The notes beneath the pieces are model-generated. The model was not told where the DNA came from, ran no database searches, and saw nothing but the letters and a program-made list of their open reading frames with translations. 64,000 bases of DNA from positions 1,061,447,321 through 1,061,511,320 of the forward strand of contig NC_090443.1 in assembly GCF_031143425.1 (NCBI RefSeq), in the 5' to 3' direction. A program made the translations under genes and the position numbers. This stretch comes from Pleurodeles waltl (Eukaryota > Chordata > Amphibia > Caudata > Salamandridae). Shown here piece after piece: positions 1-10,387 of this stretch. The first letter of the stretch is position 1. Each line of letters starts with the position of its first letter.

Positions 1-892
1 AGGGGCGCCGCACTGAGGTGAACACGCCGCGTCCCTGCGTTTTTAAAGAGAGCGGCCAGTTCTAGTAGATATGCTCCCGGTTCAGGTTGATTTTGGGCGG
101 TGATTTCCGGGCTGAGATCGGTCCCAGAAGCTTGTTGGTCAGTCCTATTCATTCACCAGAGAGTGATACCCTTACCGTTCAGCGCCCTGAGACCCTGCAG
201 CGGACCCGTTGTTACCTGGAGGCGCTGGCGCCTGAGGCCCGGTGGTAACAAGGGATGCCGGCTGTCATGCCGGGACTGACCGGTCCGGACTGGGTCCGGA
301 CCCGAAGGGGAGAAACGCTCAAAGCCCCTCGGGTCAGTCAGGACTGGCATGGCCCATGATGTGCCGGGGAGCAGGAATACCAGCCCCGGCGGCCCCCGCC
401 CCTGGAGATCAGTCCTTTACCCCAGCGTGTGTCATTGATTGGTCAGCCCGAACACTGCATCCGAGGTGACCACCCAGCGCAAGCCTCAGAGATGCTCGGG
501 ACCCCCGGGGTCCAAGCAACGCTCCCTCTCAACTCTAAAAGGACCACCTGGCTGCCCAGGTCCAAAATACTGATCACTAAATGAATGACACAGCGCCAAC
601 CAACCAGAAGCTCGTGTCTGCTTACTACATTCTCGTACATCGATAGAAATGTCGCGATATGGCGCTACTTCATCATATAATGTACAGGGTGCTTCCTAAA
701 TACATGTTCTGTAGCCTTAATACACAGACAGAGAAGGAACCCCTCTCACTTAAGAAACCATTCACAAATAAATTAATACACGTCACACATTCTTCTAAAA
801 CCGCCTCCCACTGCTGGAGCAGTGAAGGTGTGCACGTGTGTGTGTGCAGCAGTGGCATGCACACATGCCTGCGGCTCCCTCAAAGTATATGC
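1..892. other. Left flank, no gene recognised
   Basis: No convincing reading frame, RNA gene or repeat boundary is visible. Positions 1-540 are GC-rich with many CpG dinucleotides, unlike the AT-rich flanks elsewhere. That could be a CpG-rich promoter fragment or an undecayed repeat, and nothing in the sequence decides between them. From about 640 the composition becomes ordinary, then turns TG-rich near 830. Confidence 0.5.
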
Positions 893-3720
893 TCAACCGT
901 CTGTGTTTCTGTGCATGTATCTACCAGAGTGTGTGTGCATGTATCTGCCTGAGTTACTGTGTGCATGTGTCTGCCTGAGTAAGTGTGTGCATGTGTCTGC
1001 CTGAGTGTGTGTGGCCATGTGTCTGTCTGAGTGAGTGTGTGCATGTGTCTGCCTGAGTGTGTGTGTGCATGTGCCTGCCTGAGTGTGTGTGTGCATGTGT
1101 CTACCTGAGTGTGTACGTGCTCGTGTCTGCCTGAGTGTGTGTGTGCATGTTTCTGCCTGAGTGTGTGTCTGCATGTTTCTGCCTGTGTGTGTCTGCATTT
1201 TTATGCATGTTTCTGCCTGAGTGCATGTTTCTGCCGGAGTGAGTGTGTGCATGTTTCTGCCTGAGCGTGTGTGCATGTTTCTGCCTGAGCGTGTGTGCAT
1301 GTTCTGCCTGAGTGTGTGTGTGTGTGCATGCTTCTGCCTGAGTGTGTGTCTCCATGTTTCTGCCTGAGTGCATGTTTCTGCCTGAGCGTGTGTCTGCATG
1401 TTTCTGCCTGAACGTTTGTGTGCATGTTTCTGCCTGAGTGCATGTTTCTGCCGGAGCGTGTGTGTGTGCATGTGTCTGCCTGTGTGTGTGTGTGCATGTT
1501 TCTGCCTGAGTGTGTGTGCATGCTTCTGCCTGAGTGTGAGTCTGCATGTTTCTGCCTGTGTGTGTCTGCATGTTTCTGCATGTTTCTGCCTGAGTGCATG
1601 TTTCTGCCGGAGTGAGTCTGTGCATGTTTCTGCCTGAGCGTGTGTGCATGTTTCTGCCTGAGTGTGTGTGTGTGCATGCTTCTGCCTGAGTGTGTGTCTG
1701 CATGTTTCTGCCTGAGTGCATGTTTCTGCCTGAGTGTGTGTGTGCATGCTTCTGCCTGAGTGTGTGTCTGCATGTTTCTGCCTGAGTGTGTGTCTGCATG
1801 TTTCTGCCTGTGTGTCTGCATGTTTCTGCATGTTTCTTCCTGAGTGCATGTTTCTGCCGGAGTGTGTGTGTGCCTGTTCCTCCCCCCCCCCCCCCCCCCC
1901 AAAACCCCCCCCCCTGTGTGTGCGGCAGTTCCTGCCGGAGTGTTGTGTGTGTGCCTTTTCCTGCTGGAGTGTGTGTGTGCCTGTTCCTGCCGGAGTGTGT
2001 GTGCTGGAGTGTGTGTGTGGCAGTTCCTGCGGAGTGTGTGTGTGCATGTTTCTGTCGGAGTGTGTGTGCATGTTTCTGCCTGAGTGCATGTTTCTGCCGG
2101 AGTGTGTGTTTCTGCCGGAGTGTGTGTTTCTGCCGGAGTGTGTGTTTCTGCTGGCGTGTGTGTGCATGGGTCTGTCTGAACGTGTGTGTGCATGTTTCTG
2201 CCTGAGTGCATGTTTCTGCTGGAGTGTGTGTGCGGCAGTTCCTGCCGGAGTGTGTGTGTGTGCCTTTTCCTGCTGGAGTGTGTGTGTGCCTGTTCCTGCC
2301 GGAGTGTGTGTGTGCATGTTTCTGCTGGAGTGTGTGTGTGGCAGTTCCTGCCGGAGTGTGTGTGTGCATGTTTCTGTCGGAGTGTGTGTGCATGTTTCTG
2401 CCTGAGTGCATGTTTCTGCCGGAGTGTGTGTTTCTGCCGGAGTGTGTGTTTCTGCCGGAGTGTGTGTTTCTGCTGGCGTGTGTGTGCATGGGTCTGTCTG
2501 AACGTGTGTGTGCATGTTTCTGCCTGAGTGCATGTTTCTGCTGGAGTGTGTGTGCGGCAGTTCCTGCCGGAGTGTGTGTGTGTGCCTTTTCCTGCTGGAG
2601 TGTGTGTGTGCCTGTTCCTGCCGGAGTGTGTGTGTGCATGTTTCTGCTGGAGTGTGTGTGTGGCAGTTCCTGCCGGAGTGTGTGTGTGCATGTTTCTGTC
2701 GGAGTGTGTGTGCATGTTTCTGCCTGAGTGCATGTTTCTGCTGGAGTGTGTGTGCGGCAGTTCCTGCCGGAGTGTGTGTGTGTGCCTTTTCCTGCTGGAG
2801 TGTGTGTGTGCCTGTTCCTGCCGGAGTGTGTGTGTGCATGTTTCTGCTGGAGTGTGTGTGTGGCAGTTCCTGCCGGAGTGTGTGTGTGCATGTTTCTGTC
2901 GGAGTGTGTGTGCATGTTTCTGCCTGAGTGCATGTTTCTGCCGGAGTGTGTGTTTCTGCCGGAGTGTGTGTTTCTGCCGGAGTGTGTGTGCATGTTTCTG
3001 CCTGAGTGCATGTTTCTGCTGGAGTGTGTGTGCGGCAGTTCCTGCCGGAGTGTGTGTGTGTGCCTTTTCCTGCTGGAGTGTGTGTGTGCCTGTTCCTGCC
3101 GGAGTGTGTGTGTGCATGTTTCTGCTGGAGTGTGTGTGTGGCAGTTCCTGCCGGAGTGTGTGTGTGCATGTTTCTGTCGGAGTGTGTGTGCATGTTTCTG
3201 TCTGAGTGCACGTTTCTGCCGGAGTGTGTGTTTCTGCCGGAGTGTGTGTTTCTGCCGGAGTGTGTGTTTCTGCTGGCGTGTGTGTGCATGGGTCTGTCTG
3301 AACGTGTGTGTGCATGTTTCTGCCTGAGTGCATGTTTCTGCTGGAGTGTGTGTGCGGCAGTTCCTGCCGGAGTGTGTGTGTGTGCCTTTTCCTGCTGGAG
3401 TGTGTGTGTGCCTGTTCCTGCCGGAGTGTGTGTGTGCATGTTTCTGCTGGAGTGTGTGTGTGGCAGTTCCTGCCGGAGTGTGTGTGTGCATGTTTCTGTC
3501 GGAGTGTGTGTGCATGTTTCTGCCTGAGTGCATGTTTCTGCCGGAGTGTGTGTTTCTGCCGGAGTGTGTGTTTCTGCCGGAGTGTGTGTTTCTGCTGGCG
3601 TGTGTGTGCATGGGTCTGTCTGAACGTGTGTGTGCATGTTTCTGCCTGAGTGCATGTTTCTGCCGGAGTGTGTCTGCATTTCTCTGCCGGAGTGTGTGTG
3701 CATGTTTCGAGGTGTGTTTG
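893..3720. repeat. TG-rich minisatellite with a 322-bp higher-order unit
   Basis: Short units built on CATGTTTCTGCCTGAG followed by a TG run fill this block. From about 1915 the units form a higher-order repeat. The same start phase recurs at 2206, 2528, 2728, 3006 and 3328, so spacings are 322, 200, 278 and 322 bp. The 200- and 278-bp units are deleted forms of the 322-bp unit. All three minus-strand frames stay open for 710-936 codons because the repeat lacks stop codons. The predicted proteins are only Thr/His/Gln/Arg periodicity and are not taken as genes. Confidence 0.93.
1882..1914. repeat. Poly-C tract (C19-A4-C10)
   Basis: Nineteen cytosines, four adenines and ten cytosines interrupt the TG minisatellite. 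They separate a simpler left half from the higher-order right half. The minus strand is G-rich enough to form a G-quadruplex. Exact length may be unreliable because long homopolymers are prone to sequencing error. Confidence 0.85.
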
Positions 3721-4200
3721 GTGTGCATCAATCTTTAAGTATGTCTCCTATGCCCCAGCTTTGAAGTCTGTGCTCATGTGCACGTGTACGCTTGTGATCA
3801 GTCCTTGTATACCATATGTGTGTGTTCCTAGGTCCAATCCTGATGTGCTGCTGCAGGCCAAGGCTTTTGTTTGAATTCTGGGACGTGTAGTCTTGTTTTT
3901 CCCAATATAAAAGAAGACTTCAAGGCCCAGAATTCAGAGGAAAAAAACGGGCATGCAGTAGCACATCATGCACGCACCTGGAAAACGTGGCAGCTATAGG
4001 CCGAGGCCACTGTTCATGTATGTGTGCGCGTGCCCGTGCCCGTGTGTTTGCGTGCGTGCTGCTTCTGCCCACAAACCTCCCTGGTTCTGAACCAGGAAGC
4101 AGCCTTGCATCTCTCAGCAGGCAGAGTGAAATTATGGGATGTCTGCCATAGAAACAGGGCTTAATAACGCACAGCTTGCAGTGCCAGGGTCGTGCCCAGT
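3721..4200. other. Spacer, no gene recognised
   Basis: Mixed-composition sequence between two tandem repeats. A short GT/GC-rich stretch lies near 4018-4055. No motif-bearing reading frame was found. Confidence 0.4.
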
Positions 4201-4474
4201 AAGTACACAGACACCTCTGTGTGCCACTGGCTGGTGCCAGCAGCTGCAGGGCACAGGGGAGTGCCCTGGTCACGTGCATGCAGACAGATGCAAAGTCTCA
4301 CACTGACCCCCACACCAGGAGTGTGCCAGGGACGGGCACAGGAAGTACACAGACACCTCTGTGTGCCACTGTCTGGTGCCAGCACCTGATGGCACAGGGG
4401 AGCGCCCTGGTCACGTGCATGCAGACGGGTGCTAAGGGTCGCACTGAACCCCACACCAGGAGTGTGCCAGGGAG
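4201..4474. repeat. Two-copy 142-bp direct repeat
   Basis: The segment starting AAGTACACAGACACCTCTGT at 4201 recurs at 4343. The second copy ends near 4474 at GTGTGCCAGGGA. The copies differ by scattered substitutions and a small indel near the middle. It borders the candidate exon at 4482-4603. Confidence 0.85.
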
Positions 4475-4481
4475 TCCTCAC

Positions 4482-4603
4482 GCAAGACATCACCAGTGCA
4501 TGGAGGTGGCACTCGGAGTGGATGAATGTGCTGATGGCCGTGTCATGCGCCTCGAAGCACAGAGCGCACACGGGGCTCCGCTGGTCTCTAGCAGGTTTAC
4601 AGT
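4482..4603 (-). CDS. Candidate lone coding exon, unknown gene
   Basis: A 122-bp open stretch on the minus strand is bounded by an acceptor (CTTTGCAG, AG at 4604-4605) and a donor (TGC|GTGAGG, GT at 4480-4481). It encodes a segment containing SPVCALCFEAHD and STFIHSECHLHALVM. Third codon positions are mostly G or C, and the Cys/His spacing could bind metal. The exon does not resemble the surrounding repeats. The gene is not recognised, the acceptor pyrimidine tract is weak, and chance openness cannot be excluded. If real, it implies a host gene running leftwards through the window. Confidence 0.33.
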
Positions 4604-4663
4604 CTGCAAAGACCAGTGCAATGTCCTTTCACTATTGTGAACGGGGTTTTCTGAAAGTCACTC

Positions 4664-4856
4664 TGTTAAGCTCTGACACGGTAGTTTAGTGTAAAGAGCT
4701 TTATTCAAAAACCACCAACCCAACAGCAGCGTCAGCTCCCATTTCCTCAACCGTCCAGTATCTCTCCACTCCGCAGACCGTCCTCGAGACCCCTCAGTTA
4801 GAATCTCAATGACAGAGATTCCAGACTGTACCCAACATTCTTAAGCAGCCACAACA
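4664..4856 (-). repeat. 3' LTR of the gypsy element
   Basis: This 193-bp LTR is identical to the copy at 9696-9888. On the minus strand it begins TGTTGTGG and ends CTTAACA. An AATAAA polyadenylation signal (plus strand 4700-4705) lies inside it, as expected for the U3-R region of a short LTR. Confidence 0.95.
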
Positions 4857-4866
4857 CATCCCCCTT
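4857..4866 (-). promoter_or_regulatory. Polypurine tract of the gypsy element
   Basis: Read on the minus strand, AAGGGGGATG directly abuts the TGTTGTGG start of the 3' LTR. This is the expected position for the primer of plus-strand DNA synthesis. Confidence 0.75.
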
Positions 4867-5047
4867 ATTACACTAGAGATGGAATACATAAAAGGAACAA
4901 CAACAAAAAAGGAAAAAAAAAGAAAATATAACATATGTGTGTGTGGATAAAACAAATAAGCAACAATATGACAATGTAATGGCCGGAATAACAGGATAAT
5001 ACAGAATATTAAAATTGCACAGAAGTATGCAGGAAAAACATCAGAAT

Positions 5048-6745
5048 TCAAGAAACATAGTCCTTCCACCACACTGGTTTAGAACGGAGTCTGACAGGAG
5101 TTGTCTTGCATGGTGTTACCTTGGACTCTGTCCTTGCGGTGTGGTTCGCTCCTCGGTCAGACAGATTATCGGAATCAATCCTGGGACAGTTCCATTTTGC
5201 AATTCTGGACATACTCCACACTTCACCATTATCCAGCACAACCACATTTTCCCTCACCTCCTTAATACGGAAAGGGCCTTTGAAACTTGACCTCCCTTTA
5301 GTTTTGTAATTAGGGTCTTTCAACCATACCAAGTCATCAACCTTCCATGCAACATCGGACACACAAGATTTGAAATCATACCGCAATTTGTACTTTTGTT
5401 GATGAACGCTCCTACGCATGGACGCTTTACCAAGTTTCTCCTGGTCAAGTTTCTCTGAAATACATGATCCCAACTTATCTCTGAACCATGCTGGGAACAT
5501 CTTGTTACAACCCAACCTTCCCCTCATGTACTCAAAAGGGGCGATTCCCGTAACGCTATTGGGAGTATTACGATATGCCCACCATTGGTCTCTCAGGAGA
5601 CTCCCAAGAGAAACTCGCGTCTCAACTGCTTCCTGGACACAGTACTTCACCATTCTATTCATACGTTCTGCAAGACCATTGGCCTGGGGTAAGTACAAGG
5701 CAGTTCTCAAATGCACAATAGCTAAAGAGTCCAAGAAGGACTTCATCTCCACGGATGTCAACTGTACCCCGTTATCTGTAACCAAATGGCTGGGTACACC
5801 CTCTCGTGAGAACTCCTCCATTAAAAACTCAATCACCGTCCTGGTATCTAGGGAGTTAACACACTTGGTCACTACCCATCTTGAAGTATAGTCCACCATG
5901 AGAATGACATACCGTTCACTAGCAGGGAGAAGATGGAAAGGGCCCATGAAATCTAGACCTAGCTTCACCCAGGGCCTTTCTGGCACAGCAACTGGGGAAA
6001 GTGGGGGTTTCGATACCACTTTACTCTTGTCACTTCGTGCACATGTCACACAATCTTTAACGGTCGCTTCGACCTCACGATCCAACCCTGGCCACCAATA
6101 TATCAATCTCAACCTTGATTTGGTGAGATTCCTGCCCAAATGACCCTCATGAGCCAAATTGATGATCTTATTTCTTAAACCAGTGGGAGGTATGCATTTA
6201 GTACCCCTTAATACCTCACGACCACTTAAAGACAGTTCATCCCTAATGTTCCAGTAACTCTTCAAAGGTTCAGGAATGTCCTTGTAATCCGGCCACCCTC
6301 TTACAATGTAACCAGCAAGATCATGTCTAATGGAATCTTGATCCACAGCAGTCTTCCACTCATCTTCACTTATAGCCAACTCATTCACCCAACTAATGAC
6401 ACCCTCATCCTCGCTTTCGTCATGACCATCAATCGAACTCCTAGACAAGAAATCAGCTACCGTATTCTTCGGCCCGGGCACATACTCAACAGAAAAATTA
6501 TACTCCATTAACCCTTCAACCCACCTCTTTATTCTAGGTGTCAATCCCTCACTTTTCTTTGAAGAAAAAATTTGTACGAGGGGTCTGTGATCAGTTCTCA
6601 CAACAAAGGGTAAACCCCACAGATAGAATCTGAAATGCTTGACTGCCTATGAGCACGCAAGAGCCTCCCTCTCAATAACGGAATACTGTTGCTCTGACCC
6701 CTTCAGGGAACGGGAAGCAAAGGCAATGACCTTCTCCTCTTGATT
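5048..6745 (-). pseudogene. Gypsy pol: RNase H remainder and integrase
   Basis: This continues the same frame as the gag-pol ORF beyond the TAA stop at 6746-6748. A second stop, TAG at 6647-6649, sits where the family normally has tryptophan or a similar residue. From 6601 down, 517 codons are open. They show the RNase H motif RTDHRPL, then an integrase HHCC zinc region (HEGHLGRN...CVTC), then catalytic DFMGPF, TDNGVQ and QANGLAERM with spacing close to DD35E. A basic C-terminal domain ends near the frame's stop. The integrase core looks undamaged, but it lies behind both stops and could be translated only by readthrough. Confidence 0.92.
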
Positions 6746-9058
6746 TTATCTTTGGATCAACACTGCCCCCAATCCAGTTACACTAGCATCAGTGTACAAG
6801 AAGGTTTTAGCGTGTGTGTCGAAATGGCCTAATGTGGGCATTTTCCCAATACAGTCTTTCACAAAAGTGAAAGCAGCTGCACAGTCTCTAGACCATGCAA
6901 ATGTGTTTCCCTTTTTCAACAGGGATCTCAAAGGTTGTGTCACGCTCGCAAAGTTGGCAACAAATTTAGAATAATACTCTGCCAGCCCTAAAAAGGATCT
7001 CACACCCTCCTTGTCTTTGGGTTCAGGGGCGCTGACAATAGAATCAACCAACTCAAGCTTGGGTTTAATCCCTTCACTGGAAATAGTATGACCAAGGTAG
7101 GTCACAGAAGAAACTCTAAACTTGCATTTTTCCTTCTTAACCGTGAGGCCAGAACCAACCAGTCTACACAATACTTCTCTAAGGATTTCATCATGTTCCT
7201 CTAACGTTTTTCCATGAACCAAAATGTCGTCTTGAAAGATTAGGACACCCAAAACCCCCTCCAGAACTTTCCTCATAATACGTTGAAAACAGGCAGCAGC
7301 GGAGGCTAGCCCGAAAGGCATTCTACGAAATTGATAAGCTCCTAGCGGAGTTACAAATGACGTGAGGTGTCTAGAGTCTGGGTGTAAAACAACCTGGTGA
7401 TATGCTGACGACAAATCTAGTACACTAAATACTTTTGAACCACCAAGCCCTGACAATTCCTCAGAAATATTGGGCAGGGGTTGGCGATCAACCCAAATAT
7501 GCTTATTAAGGTCTCTGAGGTCCACACACATGCGAATTCGTCTCCCATTGTCCTTCGGCGCTAGAACAATGGGAGCCAACCATTCAGAGGACTCTATCTC
7601 CTCAATCACACCAGCATCCAAAAGCTTGTTAAGCTCCACTTTGAGAGGTTCTAACATTAATTTTGGAACTCCTCTCACTTTATGCACAGAAGGAGTGGCA
7701 TTCTTCTTAAGAATAATTCTGTGTTCAAAATTGGACAGACAACCTAATTCTTCTCTGAACACAGTAGGGAAATCCTTCAGAATATCAAGATCCAAGTTGC
7801 TATCATTCACTACCATAACCTGACTCTTGGCATTGGGGTCTAATTTAATCCCCATATCACGTTGGTGACGCCAACCTAGTAGATTGTTCCCACGTTTTGC
7901 TACATAAACTTTCCCTAGAGTGGCCTTACTTTGGAATTGAATACGCATGATCTTATAGCCTATCACTTCTATTCTAGACCCCCCATAACTGACAGGGTTG
8001 ATATCAGGTGCCGTTAACGAATGGAAATCCTCCCCAAAAATTGCCCGGTAATTCTTGTCACCCACCATAGTATAAGGAGAACCCGAATCAGCTAATACTG
8101 TTACTATTTTTCCATCAAGCTCAATAGCACACTCAGGCATGGTTACAGGTCCTACATCTACCATTCCAGACTCATTCACAATGTTGCCGGAATCCGAATC
8201 AATGCATAGGATCATCTTGTTAACATTCTCAGTGACAGCATCTATATTGTTCTTGTCACTATTGCAGACTCTAGCATAGTGCCCTTTTTTCCCACACTTC
8301 CTACACTGAGAATTCCGTGCGAAACAATTAGGACTGTTCGCAGCATGTCCTGTACTACCACAACGGAAACAACGCTGAAGTCTAGGCTCTCTCTTCCTCT
8401 CTTGGGTAAATCCTGGGGTTTTACTGTCACTGTCACAGCTAACCCTCAAGACCTCCTCGCGAAAATGCGGTGCTTGAACCATGCACAAATCATTGTCTCC
8501 AGTCATCTCCTTAATCCAACTATTGGTGCTCTCCATCCCTTCAACAATTGCAATGGCCTCTCTTAAGCCTGGGTTTTTCGTCAGTAGCTTCTCCTGAACT
8601 CTCTTGTTGTTAGTACATCGGACGAGTTGGTCACGGATTAAGGAATCCGTGATGTCACCAAAATCACAAGTGCGTGCTAGCGTGCGCAAAACAGCAATGT
8701 AATTACCCACACTTTCAGACTTCCCTTGTGAGCGTGCAAAAAACTTGTGTCTCTCAAGAACAACATTGAGTTTGGATTCAAAGTGTGCTGCTAAAATGGC
8801 CACAGACATCTCATAACAGTCTCTGGGTTCACCTCCTGCCCCTCCAAAGGACAAGGTCTCTAGACTATCATAGATATTCCTGCCCTCAATTCCTAAATTG
8901 TGCAACAAGACTGCTTGTTTCCTTGCAGGAGAGAACTTTTCACCACCTATCGCTATTAAATAGGAATCAAAAAGATTCTTCCAACGCTTCCACAGAAGAA
9001 TCGGGTCGCCTTTATCCGTTAGAAAAGGAGGAGGCTGAGACATTGTAGGAGTAGCCAT
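6746..9058 (-). CDS. Gypsy Gag-protease-reverse transcriptase polyprotein (truncated)
   Basis: The 770-codon frame starts at ATG (MATPTMSQPPP). Gag occupies about residues 1-225. Two CCHC zinc knuckles (CFRCGSTGH..., CRKCGKKGHYARVC) lie at about 230-265. An aspartic protease with ADSGSPYTMVG is near residue 322. Reverse transcriptase follows, with LDLSSAYHQV, MPFGLASAA and the catalytic FQDD near 609 (YxDD in most families). The first RNase H motif, LYTDAS, is near 755, just before the TAA stop. Gag and pol share one frame with no shift between them. Start choice is supported by homology-like Gag sequence beginning at this methionine and by the non-coding leader upstream. Confidence 0.94.
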   Translation of the reverse strand: MATPTMSQPPPFLTDKGDPILLWKRWKNLFDSYLIAIGGEKFSPARKQAVLLHNLGIEGRNIYDSLETLSFGGAGGEPRDCYEMSVAILAAHFESKLNVVLERHKFFARSQGKSESVGNYIAVLRTLARTCDFGDITDSLIRDQLVRCTNNKRVQEKLLTKNPGLREAIAIVEGMESTNSWIKEMTGDNDLCMVQAPHFREEVLRVSCDSDSKTPGFTQERKREPRLQRCFRCGSTGHAANSPNCFARNSQCRKCGKKGHYARVCNSDKNNIDAVTENVNKMILCIDSDSGNIVNESGMVDVGPVTMPECAIELDGKIVTVLADSGSPYTMVGDKNYRAIFGEDFHSLTAPDINPVSYGGSRIEVIGYKIMRIQFQSKATLGKVYVAKRGNNLLGWRHQRDMGIKLDPNAKSQVMVVNDSNLDLDILKDFPTVFREELGCLSNFEHRIILKKNATPSVHKVRGVPKLMLEPLKVELNKLLDAGVIEEIESSEWLAPIVLAPKDNGRRIRMCVDLRDLNKHIWVDRQPLPNISEELSGLGGSKVFSVLDLSSAYHQVVLHPDSRHLTSFVTPLGAYQFRRMPFGLASAAACFQRIMRKVLEGVLGVLIFQDDILVHGKTLEEHDEILREVLCRLVGSGLTVKKEKCKFRVSSVTYLGHTISSEGIKPKLELVDSIVSAPEPKDKEGVRSFLGLAEYYSKFVANFASVTQPLRSLLKKGNTFAWSRDCAAAFTFVKDCIGKMPTLGHFDTHAKTFLYTDASVTGLGAVLIQR

Positions 9059-9683
9059 AACTTGTAACGCGTCTTAAGTCCACTGTAGAAGAAAATCCCT
9101 TTAAACTGTTCCACAATGTAGCACTGCACAACGAAGAGGAGAAAAAGAAAAAAAAATATATATATATAAATCTGGCTTGGACGATTGAGACGCAAACGCG
9201 TTGCTAGGCAGCGTTGCTATGGCTGTGCACGCAATGCAGGCTCGCGTTATTAGGCCTTCCGTATACTTCTCGTTGCCAGGGCCGCGTTGCTAGGCTCCTG
9301 TAGCAACAAATGAGCGTGCCCACTCGAGCGCGCTGGGTCCGTTGGAGGCTCGCGCTGAACTGAAAAAAAAAACTGTAGCCGGCAAGAAAGGACAAAAACA
9401 CAAACAAATCCACTGTCCAGAGCAGACAGAAATCGTTCCTGGAACGTGTTCTCACCCCCACCTAGTGGAGACCGCGAAAAACGTCCACGCTGCCGCTGAC
9501 ACAGGGAAAATTTGATGGAGGTCGCCGGAGACGCCCACTCTGCCAACAACACGGAGAAGACCATCCGTTCAACCAGGAAAACAGGCACTTTCGTTCGATC
9601 AGGTAGGAAAAGCGCAGCAAGTCCCTGGGGAAATGGCGTCGCGACAGAAGAGTAGAAATCCGTGGGTTCTGGGTTGGTGGTCA
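9059..9683 (-). other. Untranslated leader of the gypsy element
   Basis: About 625 bp between the primer-binding site and the gag start. It is rich in CpG and has an A/T-run near 9140-9165. Short open frames here share nothing with Gag. Long leaders of this kind normally hold packaging signals; no specific signal is identifiable. Confidence 0.6.
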
Positions 9684-9694
9684 CCTCGTCGCCA
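9684..9694 (-). promoter_or_regulatory. Primer-binding site, tRNA-Ser type
   Basis: One base inside the 5' LTR, the minus strand reads TGGCGACGAGG. This matches the complement of a vertebrate tRNA-Ser(GCT) 3' end (CCTCGTCG plus CCA) as I recall it, then diverges. Use of tRNA-Ser is known for mag-type gypsy elements. The tRNA assignment is inference and should be checked against tRNA genes of the source species. Confidence 0.6.
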
Positions 9695-9695
9695 G

Positions 9696-9888
9696 TGTTA
9701 AGCTCTGACACGGTAGTTTAGTGTAAAGAGCTTTATTCAAAAACCACCAACCCAACAGCAGCGTCAGCTCCCATTTCCTCAACCGTCCAGTATCTCTCCA
9801 CTCCGCAGACCGTCCTCGAGACCCCTCAGTTAGAATCTCAATGACAGAGATTCCAGACTGTACCCAACATTCTTAAGCAGCCACAACA
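9696..9888 (-). repeat. 5' LTR of the gypsy element
   Basis: This is identical over 193 bp to 4664-4856. It is followed on the right by the target duplication CACTC (9889-9893), then by sequence leading into the 28-bp minisatellite. Confidence 0.95.
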
Positions 9889-9914
9889 CACTCACTAGAC
9901 AAACGGCCACTGAC

Positions 9915-10387
9915 ACGTCCAAGAGTGTATCACTCCTGTTACACCTCCAAAAGTGTATCCCTCCCACAACCTCTAATAAGCATCAAACTAATGTTCAAGT
10001 TTATCACTCCCATTACACCTCTAAGAGGGTATCATTCCTATCACGCCTTCAAGAGTGTATCACTCCTGTTACACCTCCAAGAGTGTATCACTCCCTTTAC
10101 AACTCCAAGAGTGTATCACTTCTGTTACACCTCCAAGAGTGTATCACTCCCGTTACAACTCCAAGAGTGTATCACTTCTGTTACACATCCAAGAGTGTAT
10201 CACTCCCGTTACAACTCCAAGAGTGTGTCATTCCTGTTACACCTCCAATTACACCTCCAAGAGTGTATCACTCATGTTACACCTCCAAAAGTGTATCCCT
10301 CCCACAACCTCTGCTATGCATCAAACTAATGTTCAAGTGTATCACTCCCATTACACCTCTAAGAGGGTATCACTCCTGTTACACCTC
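9915..10387. repeat. 28-bp minisatellite
   Basis: Units of the form CCAAGAGTGTATCACTCC followed by TGTTACACCT repeat every 28 bp, most regularly from 10040 to 10275. Variants near 9960-10030 and 10300-10385 contain an insert (CACAACCTCT...) present twice. The array stops exactly at the LTR edge at 10388, so the Gag/protease element inserted into or recombined within it. Confidence 0.9.

Larger units (their letters stand above)
4664..9888 (-). mobile_element. Full-length Ty3/gypsy LTR retrotransposon
   Basis: The element is 5,225 bp with 193-bp LTRs at both ends that are identical base for base. They start TGTT and end AACA. The 5-bp target duplication CACTC lies at 4659-4663 and 9889-9893. 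In minus-strand order it holds the 5' LTR, a primer-binding site, a CpG-rich leader, one long gag-pol frame, a purine tract and the 3' LTR. Identical LTRs imply recent insertion, yet pol carries two in-frame stops, so this copy probably moved with help from another copy or decayed soon after. Domain order Gag, protease, reverse transcriptase, RNase H, integrase places it in Ty3/gypsy. Confidence 0.96.

Noticed and set aside
893..3703. Minus-strand frames of 936, 876 and 710 codons as genes
   Set aside because: They are overlapping readings of a tandem repeat with no stop codons; the same repeat gives long frames in every minus frame.
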